Part shown: positions 11,173 to 18,944 of the stretch, piece after piece
Numbering within the stretch: the first letter of the stretch is position 1
Layout of the letters: every line of letters begins with the position of its first letter
Assembly: GCA_002780715.1 (NCBI GenBank)
Contig: PEUO01000041.1
Location: 1-34,826 of the forward strand
DNA from: Deltaproteobacteria bacterium CG03_land_8_20_14_0_80_45_14
GTDB lineage: Bacteria; Desulfobacterota; BSN033; UBA1163
DNA: 34,826 nt
Direction of reading: 5' to 3'
Position numbers and translations under genes: made by a program
The notes under the pieces: model-generated
Told to the model about the DNA's origin: nothing
Seen by the model: the letters and a program-made list of their open reading frames with translations, nothing else
The model's database searches: none

Positions 11173-12647
11173 GCTCTCTTTCCTTCGATATAATGTTTTG
11201 CTGTTTGGATCAATTTTGACGCCTTCTTGACCCCGATCCCTGGAAGGGCAGAAAGCTTCTCAATATTCGTTTCCAAAATATCATAAACGGTCTTAAATCC
11301 ATTCGCTTCTAATAGTTGGGCCGTTTTCTCCCCTACTCCTTCCATCCGGTCCACCGGATCGAGAGCAGGATCACCAGTTGTTGAAAGAGCTTCTTGGCTG
11401 ACCTCTGCGCCTTCTTCTCTTCGGGACATCTGAATCGCCCCTTTGACGATCTCAGCAGCCTTTTCTTTCTCAATTTCTAAAACCTTTGCTAACTCTTCTG
11501 GGTCAACCTCGGACACCTCCTTGATCGATCGGAAGCCTTCGTTATAAAGGACACGGCTCGCCACATCTCCGATATGAGGGAGGCTCTTAAACTTTTCCAA
11601 AATTTCACTGGAGATCTTCTCCATCCTGGATTCACTCTTAATATCGATCTTCCATCCAGTTAATTTGGAGGCTAATCGGACATTTTGGCCTTTCTTCCCG
11701 ATGGCGAGGGAGAGTTGATCGTCTGCCACGACCACTTCCATATGACGATTTTCCTCATCGATATAGACCCTAGAGATTTTGGCCGGGGCCAAAGCATTAC
11801 ACACATATTTGGCTTGATCTTGAGACCAAGGAATAATATCGATCCGCTCCCCTCGAAGTTCTTGGACCACGCTCTGGACTCGAGAACCCCTCATTCCTAC
11901 ACAGGCCCCCACTGGATCCACATCCCGGTTCGAACTATAGACAGAGATCTTTGCCCTCTCACCTGGTTCCCGGGCAGCGCTGATCATTTTGATCACTCCC
12001 TCAGAGATCTCAGGCACTTCCATCTCAAACAACTTGATCAAAAATCCTGGATGAGTCCTAGAAACAAAAATTTGCGGTCCCTTTGAGTTCTTCTGTACAT
12101 CAAGAATATAGGCCCGAAGCCGCTCCCCTTGCCGGTAGCTCTCCCCAGAAATTTGTTCTTTCGATAAAAGAACGGCTTCTGCCCTACCAATGCTAATATA
12201 GAGATTTCCCTTCTCCATCCTCTGAACGGTTCCACTGACCAAATCTCCCTTTCGATCCTTAAATTCATTATAGACATTCTCTCGTTCAGCGTCTCGCACC
12301 TTCTGGATGATCACCTGCTTCGCCGTCTGGGCTCCAATTCGCCCGAAGTCGGTATTTAACTTCACTCCCAGGCTGTCTCCGATCTGTGCTTCGCTGTCCA
12401 ATTCCCTGGCCTCTTCCAGAGAGATCTCCGTCGATGGATTCGTCACTTCCTCCACAACCTGCTTGAACTGAAACAACTCCACTTCACCCGCCTCTTCATT
12501 AAAGTGGACTTCTATCTCCCCCTGGTGTCCATATTTCTTTCTCGAAGCAGTCAGCACGGCCTGTTCTAAGGCTTCGATGATCACCTTCCGGTCAATCCCT
12601 TTATCCTTTCCCACTTGATCAATCACAAAATTGAGATTGGATGGCAT
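11169..12647 (-). CDS. nusA: Transcription termination/antitermination factor NusA
   Basis: S1/KH region (VDPVGACVGMRGSRVQSVVQELRGERIDIIPW, LAIGKKGQNVRLASKLTGWKIDI) plus C-terminal HhH repeats. Confidence 0.97.
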   Translation of the reverse strand: MPSNLNFVIDQVGKDKGIDRKVIIEALEQAVLTASRKKYGHQGEIEVHFNEEAGEVELFQFKQVVEEVTNPSTEISLEEARELDSEAQIGDSLGVKLNTDFGRIGAQTAKQVIIQKVRDAERENVYNEFKDRKGDLVSGTVQRMEKGNLYISIGRAEAVLLSKEQISGESYRQGERLRAYILDVQKNSKGPQIFVSRTHPGFLIKLFEMEVPEISEGVIKMISAAREPGERAKISVYSSNRDVDPVGACVGMRGSRVQSVVQELRGERIDIIPWSQDQAKYVCNALAPAKISRVYIDEENRHMEVVVADDQLSLAIGKKGQNVRLASKLTGWKIDIKSESRMEKISSEILEKFKSLPHIGDVASRVLYNEGFRSIKEVSEVDPEELAKVLEIEKEKAAEIVKGAIQMSRREEGAEVSQEALSTTGDPALDPVDRMEGVGEKTAQLLEANGFKTVYDILETNIEKLSALPGIGVKKASKLIQTAKHYIEGKRA

Positions 12648-12670
12648 AATTCATCTCTCCCTTTTAACAT

Positions 12671-12703
12671 GAAGCTCCTTCCGCCAAGGCTGGACGGAGC
12701 TTC
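12671..12703. repeat. Palindromic element in the rimP-nusA spacer
   Basis: Perfect 8-bp arms GAAGCTCC (12671-12678) / GGAGCTTC (12696-12703), 17-nt loop TTCCGCCAAGGCTGGAC. Confidence 0.7.
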
Positions 12704-12717
12704 CCTGAAATGTAATA

Positions 12718-13209
12718 TCATTTTATATGGTGCCCCTTTCGGAGCACATCCTGGTCAACTTCCAAGTTGGCTTTTGCCACATTGGAGAGAGGAATCTGAA
12801 AGACCCCTCCCTCTACTTCTATTTCAATTTGGTTCTCTGAAACTCTCAGGAGTCTCCCTTTAAATTGCCGCCGATTTTCAATGGAATCGACAGTCTTCAC
12901 TTTGATCAAACGGTGGCGATATTTCATAAAGTCCTTTTCGGTTTTTAATGGACGGGTAAGACCTGGAGAGGAAACTTCTAACGTATACGGGGTTTGTATG
13001 AAATCCTCTACATCTAAACTCCTTCCAACCTCATGACTGACTCGGATACAATCGTCAAGGGTGACCCCTCCTTCTTTGTCCAGAGTGAGGCGAAGGACCC
13101 ATCCTTTTGATTCTCTCCGATATTCAGTATCTACCAAATCCATTCCTTCATTCAAAAGGATGGGATCGGCAAGGGCGCGTACCCTATCCACAATCTCATT
13201 TTTCACCAT
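12718..13209 (-). CDS. rimP: Ribosome maturation factor RimP
   Basis: GMDLVDTEYRRESKGWVLRLTLDKEGGVTLDDCIRVSHEVGRSLDVEDFIQTPYTLEVSSPGLTRPLKTEKDF. Confidence 0.95.
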   Translation of the reverse strand: MVKNEIVDRVRALADPILLNEGMDLVDTEYRRESKGWVLRLTLDKEGGVTLDDCIRVSHEVGRSLDVEDFIQTPYTLEVSSPGLTRPLKTEKDFMKYRHRLIKVKTVDSIENRRQFKGRLLRVSENQIEIEVEGGVFQIPLSNVAKANLEVDQDVLRKGHHIK

Positions 13210-13233
13210 CTCTCACGCTTAATCAGCTTTTTT

Positions 13234-13264
13234 AAAAAAAAAGCGGGCACATAGCCCGCTTTTT
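13234..13264 (-). terminator. Strong intrinsic terminator/attenuator between lapA and rimP
   Basis: GCGGGC(13243-13248)-ACATA-GCCCGC(13254-13259); minus-strand transcript reads GCGGGCTATGTGCCCGC followed by a long T-tract. A-rich/T-rich flanks make it potentially bidirectional. Confidence 0.88.
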
Positions 13265-13289
13265 CAGCAGACCAACTAATTACGTAATA

Positions 13290-13318
13290 ACTATACTACA
13301 ATTCACTCTGGGATGCAA
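13290..13318 (-). promoter_or_regulatory. Candidate sigma70-type promoter for the rimP-nusA-infB operon
   Basis: Minus strand TTGCAT (13318-13313) - 17 nt - TATAGT (13295-13290), in the lapA-rimP spacer upstream of the terminator hairpin. Confidence 0.5.
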
Positions 13319-13388
13319 GAAAAATTTTAATCCGCCCTGGGGAAATTTCCCTCATCATGATAAAGAATCCCCTTCACTGATCAGAAGG

Positions 13389-13727
13389 TTAACTCTCTTT
13401 TTTGAGAAAAGAGGGCTGATCCAAACCAGGACCCCGAAGCGATTGGATCTCTCTCTCCAACCTTTCAATCGTTTTTTGGTTTTGACGAAGGGTCTTTTTG
13501 AGTTGAAAGCGTCTATAAATGTCACCCACTCCCCCAATCAAGACTCCCAAAAAAATGGAGCAAAGAATAACCAAGAAGAGAGGGAGAGGAATTTTTGGAA
13601 TTTCAAACCATTGATAATTCTCTGTGGGGAAAACGAAGCGCAGTGTGACCTCGCTTCTATTTTGAATGGAAAAAAGGATCGCCACGAAAAAGGCCAACAT
13701 CCAAAGCAATGTTTTGACCCATCTCAC
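13389..13727 (-). CDS. LapA-domain (DUF1049) inner-membrane protein
   Basis: MRWVKTLLWMLAFFVAILFSIQNRSEVTLRFVF...PLFLVILCSIFLGVLIGG followed by a coiled coil. Confidence 0.85.
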   Translation of the reverse strand: MRWVKTLLWMLAFFVAILFSIQNRSEVTLRFVFPTENYQWFEIPKIPLPLFLVILCSIFLGVLIGGVGDIYRRFQLKKTLRQNQKTIERLEREIQSLRGPGLDQPSFLKKES

Positions 13728-13731
13728 CTTT

Positions 13732-14241
13732 TCATCCTCCTTTCTGGACTTTCTTTTTCCTCAAAAGATCCATAAAGGTAGCGTGAAGTTTCTGATAGGT
13801 TTTTTCTAAATATTCAGGGACGATCTTCGTTTCCCCTATCACTGGCATAAAATTGGTATCTCCTGCCCATCTCGGGACAATATGGAGATGGAGATGGTCT
13901 TCTCCAGCCCCCCCTACCTTCCCGATATTCATCCCAATATTGAATCCATGTGGACGAAGGCTTGTCTTCAGCACCTGTGTGGAGGCTTTCAATAAGTCGA
14001 AAAGCTCTTTTAATTCATTACTGTCTAATTGCTCCAGATTGAGGCAGTGGCGTTTGGGAACAACCATCAGATGGCCGTTGGTATAAGGATATTTATTCAT
14101 GACCACAAACACATATTCACCCTGATAGAGGATGAGGTTTTTTTTGTTCTTTTTATCCTTAAGTCCTTTGCAAAAGAAACACCCTCTCTTTTTCTCTCCT
14201 AAAATATAATCCATTCTCCACGGGGCCCAAAGATATTTCAT
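13732..14241 (-). CDS. HIT family (AP4A phosphorylase-like) hydrolase
   Basis: CFFCKG..., NGHLMVVPKRH, GAGEDHLHLHIVPRW (histidine triad). Confidence 0.93.
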   Translation of the reverse strand: MKYLWAPWRMDYILGEKKRGCFFCKGLKDKKNKKNLILYQGEYVFVVMNKYPYTNGHLMVVPKRHCLNLEQLDSNELKELFDLLKASTQVLKTSLRPHGFNIGMNIGKVGGAGEDHLHLHIVPRWAGDTNFMPVIGETKIVPEYLEKTYQKLHATFMDLLRKKKVQKGG

Positions 14242-14402
14242 TGCTTTCCATCCCTTCGCAATAGGTTATCCGCCTTTTATTTCTATCAAAAGCTTTGATA
14301 AGACCTTCCTCCTGACCTATACCGCTACCACGGTTCATCTCTGAGATCAATTTTTAATAGAGATGAGAGGTATATAGGAGTATAGATGTTCATAGAGAAA
14401 AA

Positions 14403-14927
14403 TTAAGAAGCCAACTCCAGATTAAGGTAGAGATAATCCTTCCAGGGATCCGGGGTTTCTTTGATCCCAAGACTCATCGGCAATAGGGGTATCCAAAGGG
14501 GCGCCCTGGGTTTTCGGATCAGCGACATCCCAGCTTCTTCAGGTGTCCTCCCCCCCTTTTTAAGATTACAGGCTATGCAACAGGTCACGACATTGGTCCA
14601 TTCCGTTTGTCCCCCCTTTGAACGTGGAATGACATGGTCATAGGTCAACTCCTTGTGCTCAAAAGGGGTGCCACAGTACTGACACTTTCCCCGATCCCGG
14701 ACATAAAGATTCTGGCGGGAAAATTTAACAATAGGAATTTTTCTTTTAATAAAACGATTCAATCGAATCACGGCGGGTAGCCGTAAGGAAATGCTGACGC
14801 CTCGAATCATGCGATCGTATTCTTCAATCACCTCTACTTTTTCAAGCATCACCATGATGATCGCTTTTTTCCAAGTCACTACTTTTAATGGCTCAAATGT
14901 AGAGTTGAGAAGTAATGTCCATTCCAT
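14403..14927 (-). CDS. HNH endonuclease family protein
   Basis: RDRGKCQYCGTPFEHKELTYDHVIPRSKGGQTEWTNVVTCCIACNLKKGGRTPEEAGM. Confidence 0.93.
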   Translation of the reverse strand: MEWTLLLNSTFEPLKVVTWKKAIIMVMLEKVEVIEEYDRMIRGVSISLRLPAVIRLNRFIKRKIPIVKFSRQNLYVRDRGKCQYCGTPFEHKELTYDHVIPRSKGGQTEWTNVVTCCIACNLKKGGRTPEEAGMSLIRKPRAPLWIPLLPMSLGIKETPDPWKDYLYLNLELAS

Positions 14928-15655
14928 CTTTTAATAAAGAAACAAAAATATCCCTTTGAATTTTGGGTAGATATATCGATTTTTAATTCAATTGTCAAGT
15001 ATTTTAAGGGAGAGCTCTAAAAAATTACTTTACGCTCTCTTGAGATTTCCAGACTTTTCAGAAATCTCTAAGGAACGGAATAGCTTTTTGAATCACCTCT
15101 TCCAATCGAAGGTATTACGCCTGATGAAGGAAACGACAACCTTTCGGTGAGATCATGATTTAAGGGAAAAGCCTTATCCCAAAATGACATTTTTTATCCA
15201 AATAACAATCTTTGTCACTTTAATAAACTAATCTTAAGGGATATTTTTCTCATTCTCAAATGTATTTATCCTTAAATTTCAATAAATTATTCATATTCCG
15301 GTTCAATTTATTAATCTGGCAGAAAAATTGCATAAAAAATACTATAGTTCAATTTTTTTAATTCTTTAAAGAATTTTTCTCTCTATTCCTCCTCCTTTAT
15401 ATTGCAACCCTTGTGTCATTGGCACACAAGTTTAAATATGACGACCTCATTCTTAAATTTCCGAGACTTCTTTTTACTGTAAGGATAAACCGATGGTGAA
15501 GGTGACAAAAGAAACGGTAGTGGCCAATTTATATCTCATGAAGATTCATTTGCTGATCCTCAAGTTATTCGTCGTCAAGGAATTCTCTTCCTTGATGATG
15601 AAAATACTTCATTAAAATTTAATGCTCATAACTAATTTTATTTCATTTAAAGCAG

Positions 15656-15684
15656 TTGACAATTCTCTTTAACTTTGATAGGTT
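15656..15684 (+). promoter_or_regulatory. Candidate sigma70-type promoter for the small exported protein gene
   Basis: TTGACA (15656-15661) - 17 nt - TAGGTT (15679-15684) upstream of the RBS at 15702. Confidence 0.5.
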
Positions 15685-15717
15685 TTATTCAAATTGATCA
15701 TAAAGGAGGAACTTCTC

Positions 15718-16026
15718 ATGAAAGGATTTAAAAAGATTTTGCTGTTATTATTGACCCTTTCATTAGTCATTGGCAGTCTTTATTCAACAGGGTGGGCCGG
15801 AGATAGATTTGGGAAGGATGACCCTGTCGCACATGGATGGAGTGCCCTGGATATAATTTTCGCCAGACCCCTTGGGGTTGCTGCGGGAATCGTGGGGACT
15901 GCCATTTTCGTCGTCTCACTGCCTTTTACTATTCCCGCGGGGGGTGTGGGCGACGCAGCAGATATGTTTATTGTTAAACCTTTCCAATTCTCCTTCACTC
16001 GGGAATTCCCGGATGAAGATATTTAA
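15718..16026 (+). CDS. Small exported/membrane protein of unknown function
   Basis: SD AAAGGAGGA (15702-15710) before ATG 15718; signal peptide MKGFKKILLLLLTLSLVIGSLYSTGWA, then a hydrophobic segment GVAAGIVGTAIFVVSLPFTIPAGG. ORF-track start 15694 (TTG) is less likely. Only convincing plus-strand gene in the window. Confidence 0.8.
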   Translation: MKGFKKILLLLLTLSLVIGSLYSTGWAGDRFGKDDPVAHGWSALDIIFARPLGVAAGIVGTAIFVVSLPFTIPAGGVGDAADMFIVKPFQFSFTREFPDEDI

Positions 16027-16054
16027 AACCAACTAACTGGGAAGGGAAGCACTT

Positions 16055-16086
16055 AAAGAGATGATTGGTAACAGAATTATCTCTTT
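16055..16086. terminator. Candidate bidirectional terminator between convergent genes
   Basis: Perfect 8-bp repeat AAAGAGAT (16055-16062) / ATCTCTTT (16079-16086) between the plus gene ending at 16026 and the minus gene ending at 16100. Confidence 0.4.
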
Positions 16087-16099
16087 TCATATTTCTCTC

Positions 16100-16288
16100 T
16101 TACCAAATTTCCCTCACATTAAGTTCCCCTTTCAATTTCCGATGACAAAAAGGGCAGGCCTTCCCCTCCTTAATAAGCACCTCTTTCATCATCTCGATCA
16201 ATTCGCTATCCTCTAAAATTTGCTTCACGATATGAGGATGCGGCTTTCGATCATATTTGCGGTAAGGAAAACTGCTCTTCCCACTCAT
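16100..16288 (-). CDS. Small CPxC-containing (zinc-ribbon-like) protein
   Basis: 62 aa: ...IEMMKEVLIKEGKACPFCHRKLKGELNVREIW; single CPFC motif. Confidence 0.6.
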   Translation of the reverse strand: MSGKSSFPYRKYDRKPHPHIVKQILEDSELIEMMKEVLIKEGKACPFCHRKLKGELNVREIW

Positions 16289-16382
16289 CTCTCCACTCCT
16301 CCAAAATCATTATAAAATTTCTTTATTCTTTTGGCAAGAGAGTGAAATCAATAACCTCTTTGAGGACAATGAAGAAACAAAG

Positions 16383-16769
16383 TTATTCTGAAAGACTTTT
16401 TAAAAAATTTTTTAAAATGCTGAGGTCTTCAGGGGAGATATCCATAAACCTTACTCCGCATCGGTAATCTCCCCACCCTTTCCCCAAATGGATATCCATC
16501 CAAACTACCTCTGCCAATACTTCGATGGAATTCAAACGAGAACCTGAAGCAAAAAAGAGTTTAATTTTGAGCTGTTGACCAATTTCTATCTCTTGTGAAA
16601 GATAAACCAACAATCCACCCCCACTGGCATTGAGGGCTCGGCCTGTTTGGGTGATGGATGAGGGGATGAGATGGTACTCTATCGGCAAATCGATTGAAAA
16701 TCGGGGATGTCTCCTCCTTTCTAAATTTGCCACCCCCACATGGGATTTCGTTTCTTGTTTTTCTGTCAC
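16383..16769 (-). CDS. PilZ domain protein (c-di-GMP binding candidate)
   Basis: ERRRHPRFSIDLPIEY...ALNASGGGLLVYL...GVRFMDISPEDLSIL (RxxxR and [D/N]xSxxG motifs). Overlaps the upstream gene by 4 nt. Confidence 0.88.
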   Translation of the reverse strand: MTEKQETKSHVGVANLERRRHPRFSIDLPIEYHLIPSSITQTGRALNASGGGLLVYLSQEIEIGQQLKIKLFFASGSRLNSIEVLAEVVWMDIHLGKGWGDYRCGVRFMDISPEDLSILKNFLKSLSE

Positions 16770-18721
16770 TCTCTCATCCCTTTTTCTGATGGGTTAAAGT
16801 GAACATAAAGTCTTGAACAGAATACTTCGAAGAGACACCCCTCGCACTGTGGTTGGATAGGGAAACAATGTCCTCCTCGTTCTTCTTCCCTTCCCATCCA
16901 GGCCATCGGTTCCTCGACCTTCACAGGATTCTGAGGAAAAGCCTCTTTCGTAAAAGATTGGATTTTAATATCTCCCATCGAATTCCTACCTTGATAAGTG
17001 TCGAAATGGGGATCCACAATGCCTAATCGAGAGGCGACTCTATAAATACCTTCCCCAATGATGATTGGAGTATCGGAAAAATCAACCTCCACGACATCCG
17101 GAATCAATTCGTTAATCCATTGGATCGCTATTCGGCTGTTTTGATGACCCATATGGGGGATGACTTGAATCAACTGTTCCAAATCAAAGGCGTTCCAATA
17201 ATTTTTTTCAAGGATAACCTTTCCGATCTGCTGGACCTTAGGGAGTGCTCGATGAAATAGGTCTCTCCAAACTTCTCCAGATACAAAGGGTGTCCCCTCA
17301 AAAGGTGGCAGGTCATCAAGGAGGAGATTCGGTTGAACGATGAGTCGGAATACCCTTTGGGTGTTTTCCAATGCTTTGATAGATTGGCGCTCTTGATCAA
17401 ACCGGGAATGAACCAATATGGTCAAAAGGGCATGAAGGGAATTTTTAAATTCACCCTCCTTTCGACATTCCCCAAACCACATCGAAAAAATATCACGAGG
17501 TCTTTGATAATAAGTTTCCACTGCCTCTCTAAAATACTCTATCCAAGAGAATGAAGGAAGCCCCCCTTTTTCTATTGTCTCTTCTTTGGTTACCTCTTCT
17601 TTCCTTTGTTCTGCCTTTTCTTCACCCTCGGCTTCTCCGGTGGTCCCAGAAATATCCTCTAGCAATTGGGTGGCTTCTTCAAATACTGAAGCTTCAAGGC
17701 GCGACGCTTCAGCCACTTCCTCTTTATCAGAATCCAGTTCTAAATCGTCCAAAGCTGTTTTTTCTTCTTCTTTTTCTTTTGTTTTTTCTTCTTCTGCTTC
17801 TTCTTTCAATTCATCTGAAACAGTTGGAATAAATCCTTGAATGGTCTCGTCCTCAACGGCTTTCTCTAATTCTTCCCCTTCTTGGCACCCATTCTCCATT
17901 GGCACACCCGAGGGGAGCTCCAAAACTTTTTCTGAAGGTTCAAATGTCGCCTCTGCGGAAGTTTCCTCGAGATTGAGTGAAAGGGGTTCCTCTGCAGCCC
18001 CTTCCCCATCTTTTCCCTTCTCCTCTCTGTTCTCCTCGACATGCAGGAAAGGGCTCTCTGGTTCAGCGGAGAAAGGCGACCGCTCATCTTGGTCTTTTAT
18101 CTCCACCTCCACCCACTCCCTCTTTTTCCTTTTATCCACCGCTGGAATAGGTTGTCCAGAAGAATTCTTAAATGCAACGGAAATCCTTTTAATAAAAATG
18201 TCCCCTTCAAAGACTACCTTAAAGGGAGAAGTTTCTCCTGCTGGGAGAGGGTTAATGGGGAGGGGAGTTTCTTCAAAGGTAATAAATTCTTCAAGATCTC
18301 CAAAAAGTTGAATCAGCGCCCAAATATCATTTAAAGTCTCATCCGATATATTTTCCACCCTTCCTGTGACACTCCATGTTCCTCTTTGCGTCTTCCGGAG
18401 ATAGGAGGACTCCAAGGCCAACTGATGGGGGACCAATTCCTGGAATTCGAGAGAGATGGGCGGGAAATTCCTTCTTTCTTCAACAGAGACCGTTGCTCCG
18501 AAAGACTTAAGGGTTTTGGCAAGCATTTCTGCTTTTTTTAAAGAGAGATTTTTTTTGAGGATGATAGGACAACGGTCAACAATCTTTTTTAATAGAAGAA
18601 AGGGAATACTAAAGGTTTTAGAAAGATTATGACAGAAGGGACTTTTTTCTTCTTCGGTGTTATCTCCGATTCCGATGAGGAGGACTCTATATCTCCCTTC
18701 TTCCTGATTTAATCCAACCAT
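16766..18721 (-). CDS. Multidomain protein: L7/L12-CTD-like N-terminus, FxLYD-like domain, long Glu/Lys-rich linker, C-terminal HhH-GPD/endonuclease III-like domain with Fe-S motif
   Basis: VDRCPIILKKNLSLKKAEMLAKTLKSFGATVSVEE; WSVTGRVENISDETLNDIWALIQLFG; acidic linker; SLHALLTILVHSRFDQERQSIKAL, VEVDFSDTPIIIGEGIYRVASRLGIVD, C-FPIQPQ-C-EG-C-LFEVF-C (C-X6-C-X2-C-X5-C). SD AAAAGG upstream. Confidence 0.8.
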   Translation of the reverse strand: MVGLNQEEGRYRVLLIGIGDNTEEEKSPFCHNLSKTFSIPFLLLKKIVDRCPIILKKNLSLKKAEMLAKTLKSFGATVSVEERRNFPPISLEFQELVPHQLALESSYLRKTQRGTWSVTGRVENISDETLNDIWALIQLFGDLEEFITFEETPLPINPLPAGETSPFKVVFEGDIFIKRISVAFKNSSGQPIPAVDKRKKREWVEVEIKDQDERSPFSAEPESPFLHVEENREEKGKDGEGAAEEPLSLNLEETSAEATFEPSEKVLELPSGVPMENGCQEGEELEKAVEDETIQGFIPTVSDELKEEAEEEKTKEKEEEKTALDDLELDSDKEEVAEASRLEASVFEEATQLLEDISGTTGEAEGEEKAEQRKEEVTKEETIEKGGLPSFSWIEYFREAVETYYQRPRDIFSMWFGECRKEGEFKNSLHALLTILVHSRFDQERQSIKALENTQRVFRLIVQPNLLLDDLPPFEGTPFVSGEVWRDLFHRALPKVQQIGKVILEKNYWNAFDLEQLIQVIPHMGHQNSRIAIQWINELIPDVVEVDFSDTPIIIGEGIYRVASRLGIVDPHFDTYQGRNSMGDIKIQSFTKEAFPQNPVKVEEPMAWMGREEERGGHCFPIQPQCEGCLFEVFCSRLYVHFNPSEKGMRE

Positions 18722-18735
18722 GATGTACCTTTTAT

Positions 18736-18819
18736 GCCGAGCAGTTTTTCCCTAAACCATATCGAGGGAGATTTTTAGTCGCCTTCTATAGGATGAAAAA
18801 TTTAGGGTCCCCTCTCGGC
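18736..18819 (-). promoter_or_regulatory. Candidate structured 5' leader RNA
   Basis: Two perfectly nested inverted repeats: GCCGAG/CTCGGC (18736-18741, 18814-18819) and CCCTAAA/TTTAGGG (18750-18756, 18801-18807), ending ~14 nt upstream of the 651-aa CDS start. Confidence 0.55.
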
Positions 18820-18944
18820 TATCCCCGAACAGACCTGATTCATTTTTTCTCCTTATTTTTAAACAATTTTTCAAAATAGTTCAACATATTTTTTATCTAG
18901 CCCTATGGCTTTATAAAAATATTTTTATTCCCCTCAATATTTTT

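Noticed and set aside
15119-15160. CTGATGAAGGAAAC resembling a hammerhead ribozyme core
   Set aside because: After a putative stem II the conserved GAAA is missing (UUCGG instead), and stem III/cleavage context is not found.
15417-15435. Plus-strand TTGGCACACAAGTTTAA resembling a sigma54 -24 box
   Set aside because: No GC dinucleotide at the required -12 position.
17551-18334. Several Ser/Leu-rich plus-strand ORFs opposite the acidic linker of the 651-aa protein
   Set aside because: Low-complexity antisense of Glu/Lys codons; no start context or motifs.
18736-18819. c-di-GMP (GEMM-I) riboswitch identity for the leader RNA
   Set aside because: PilZ context made it tempting, but the conserved GCAAACC / GACGCAAAGCC / GGUAGGUAGC landmarks are absent.
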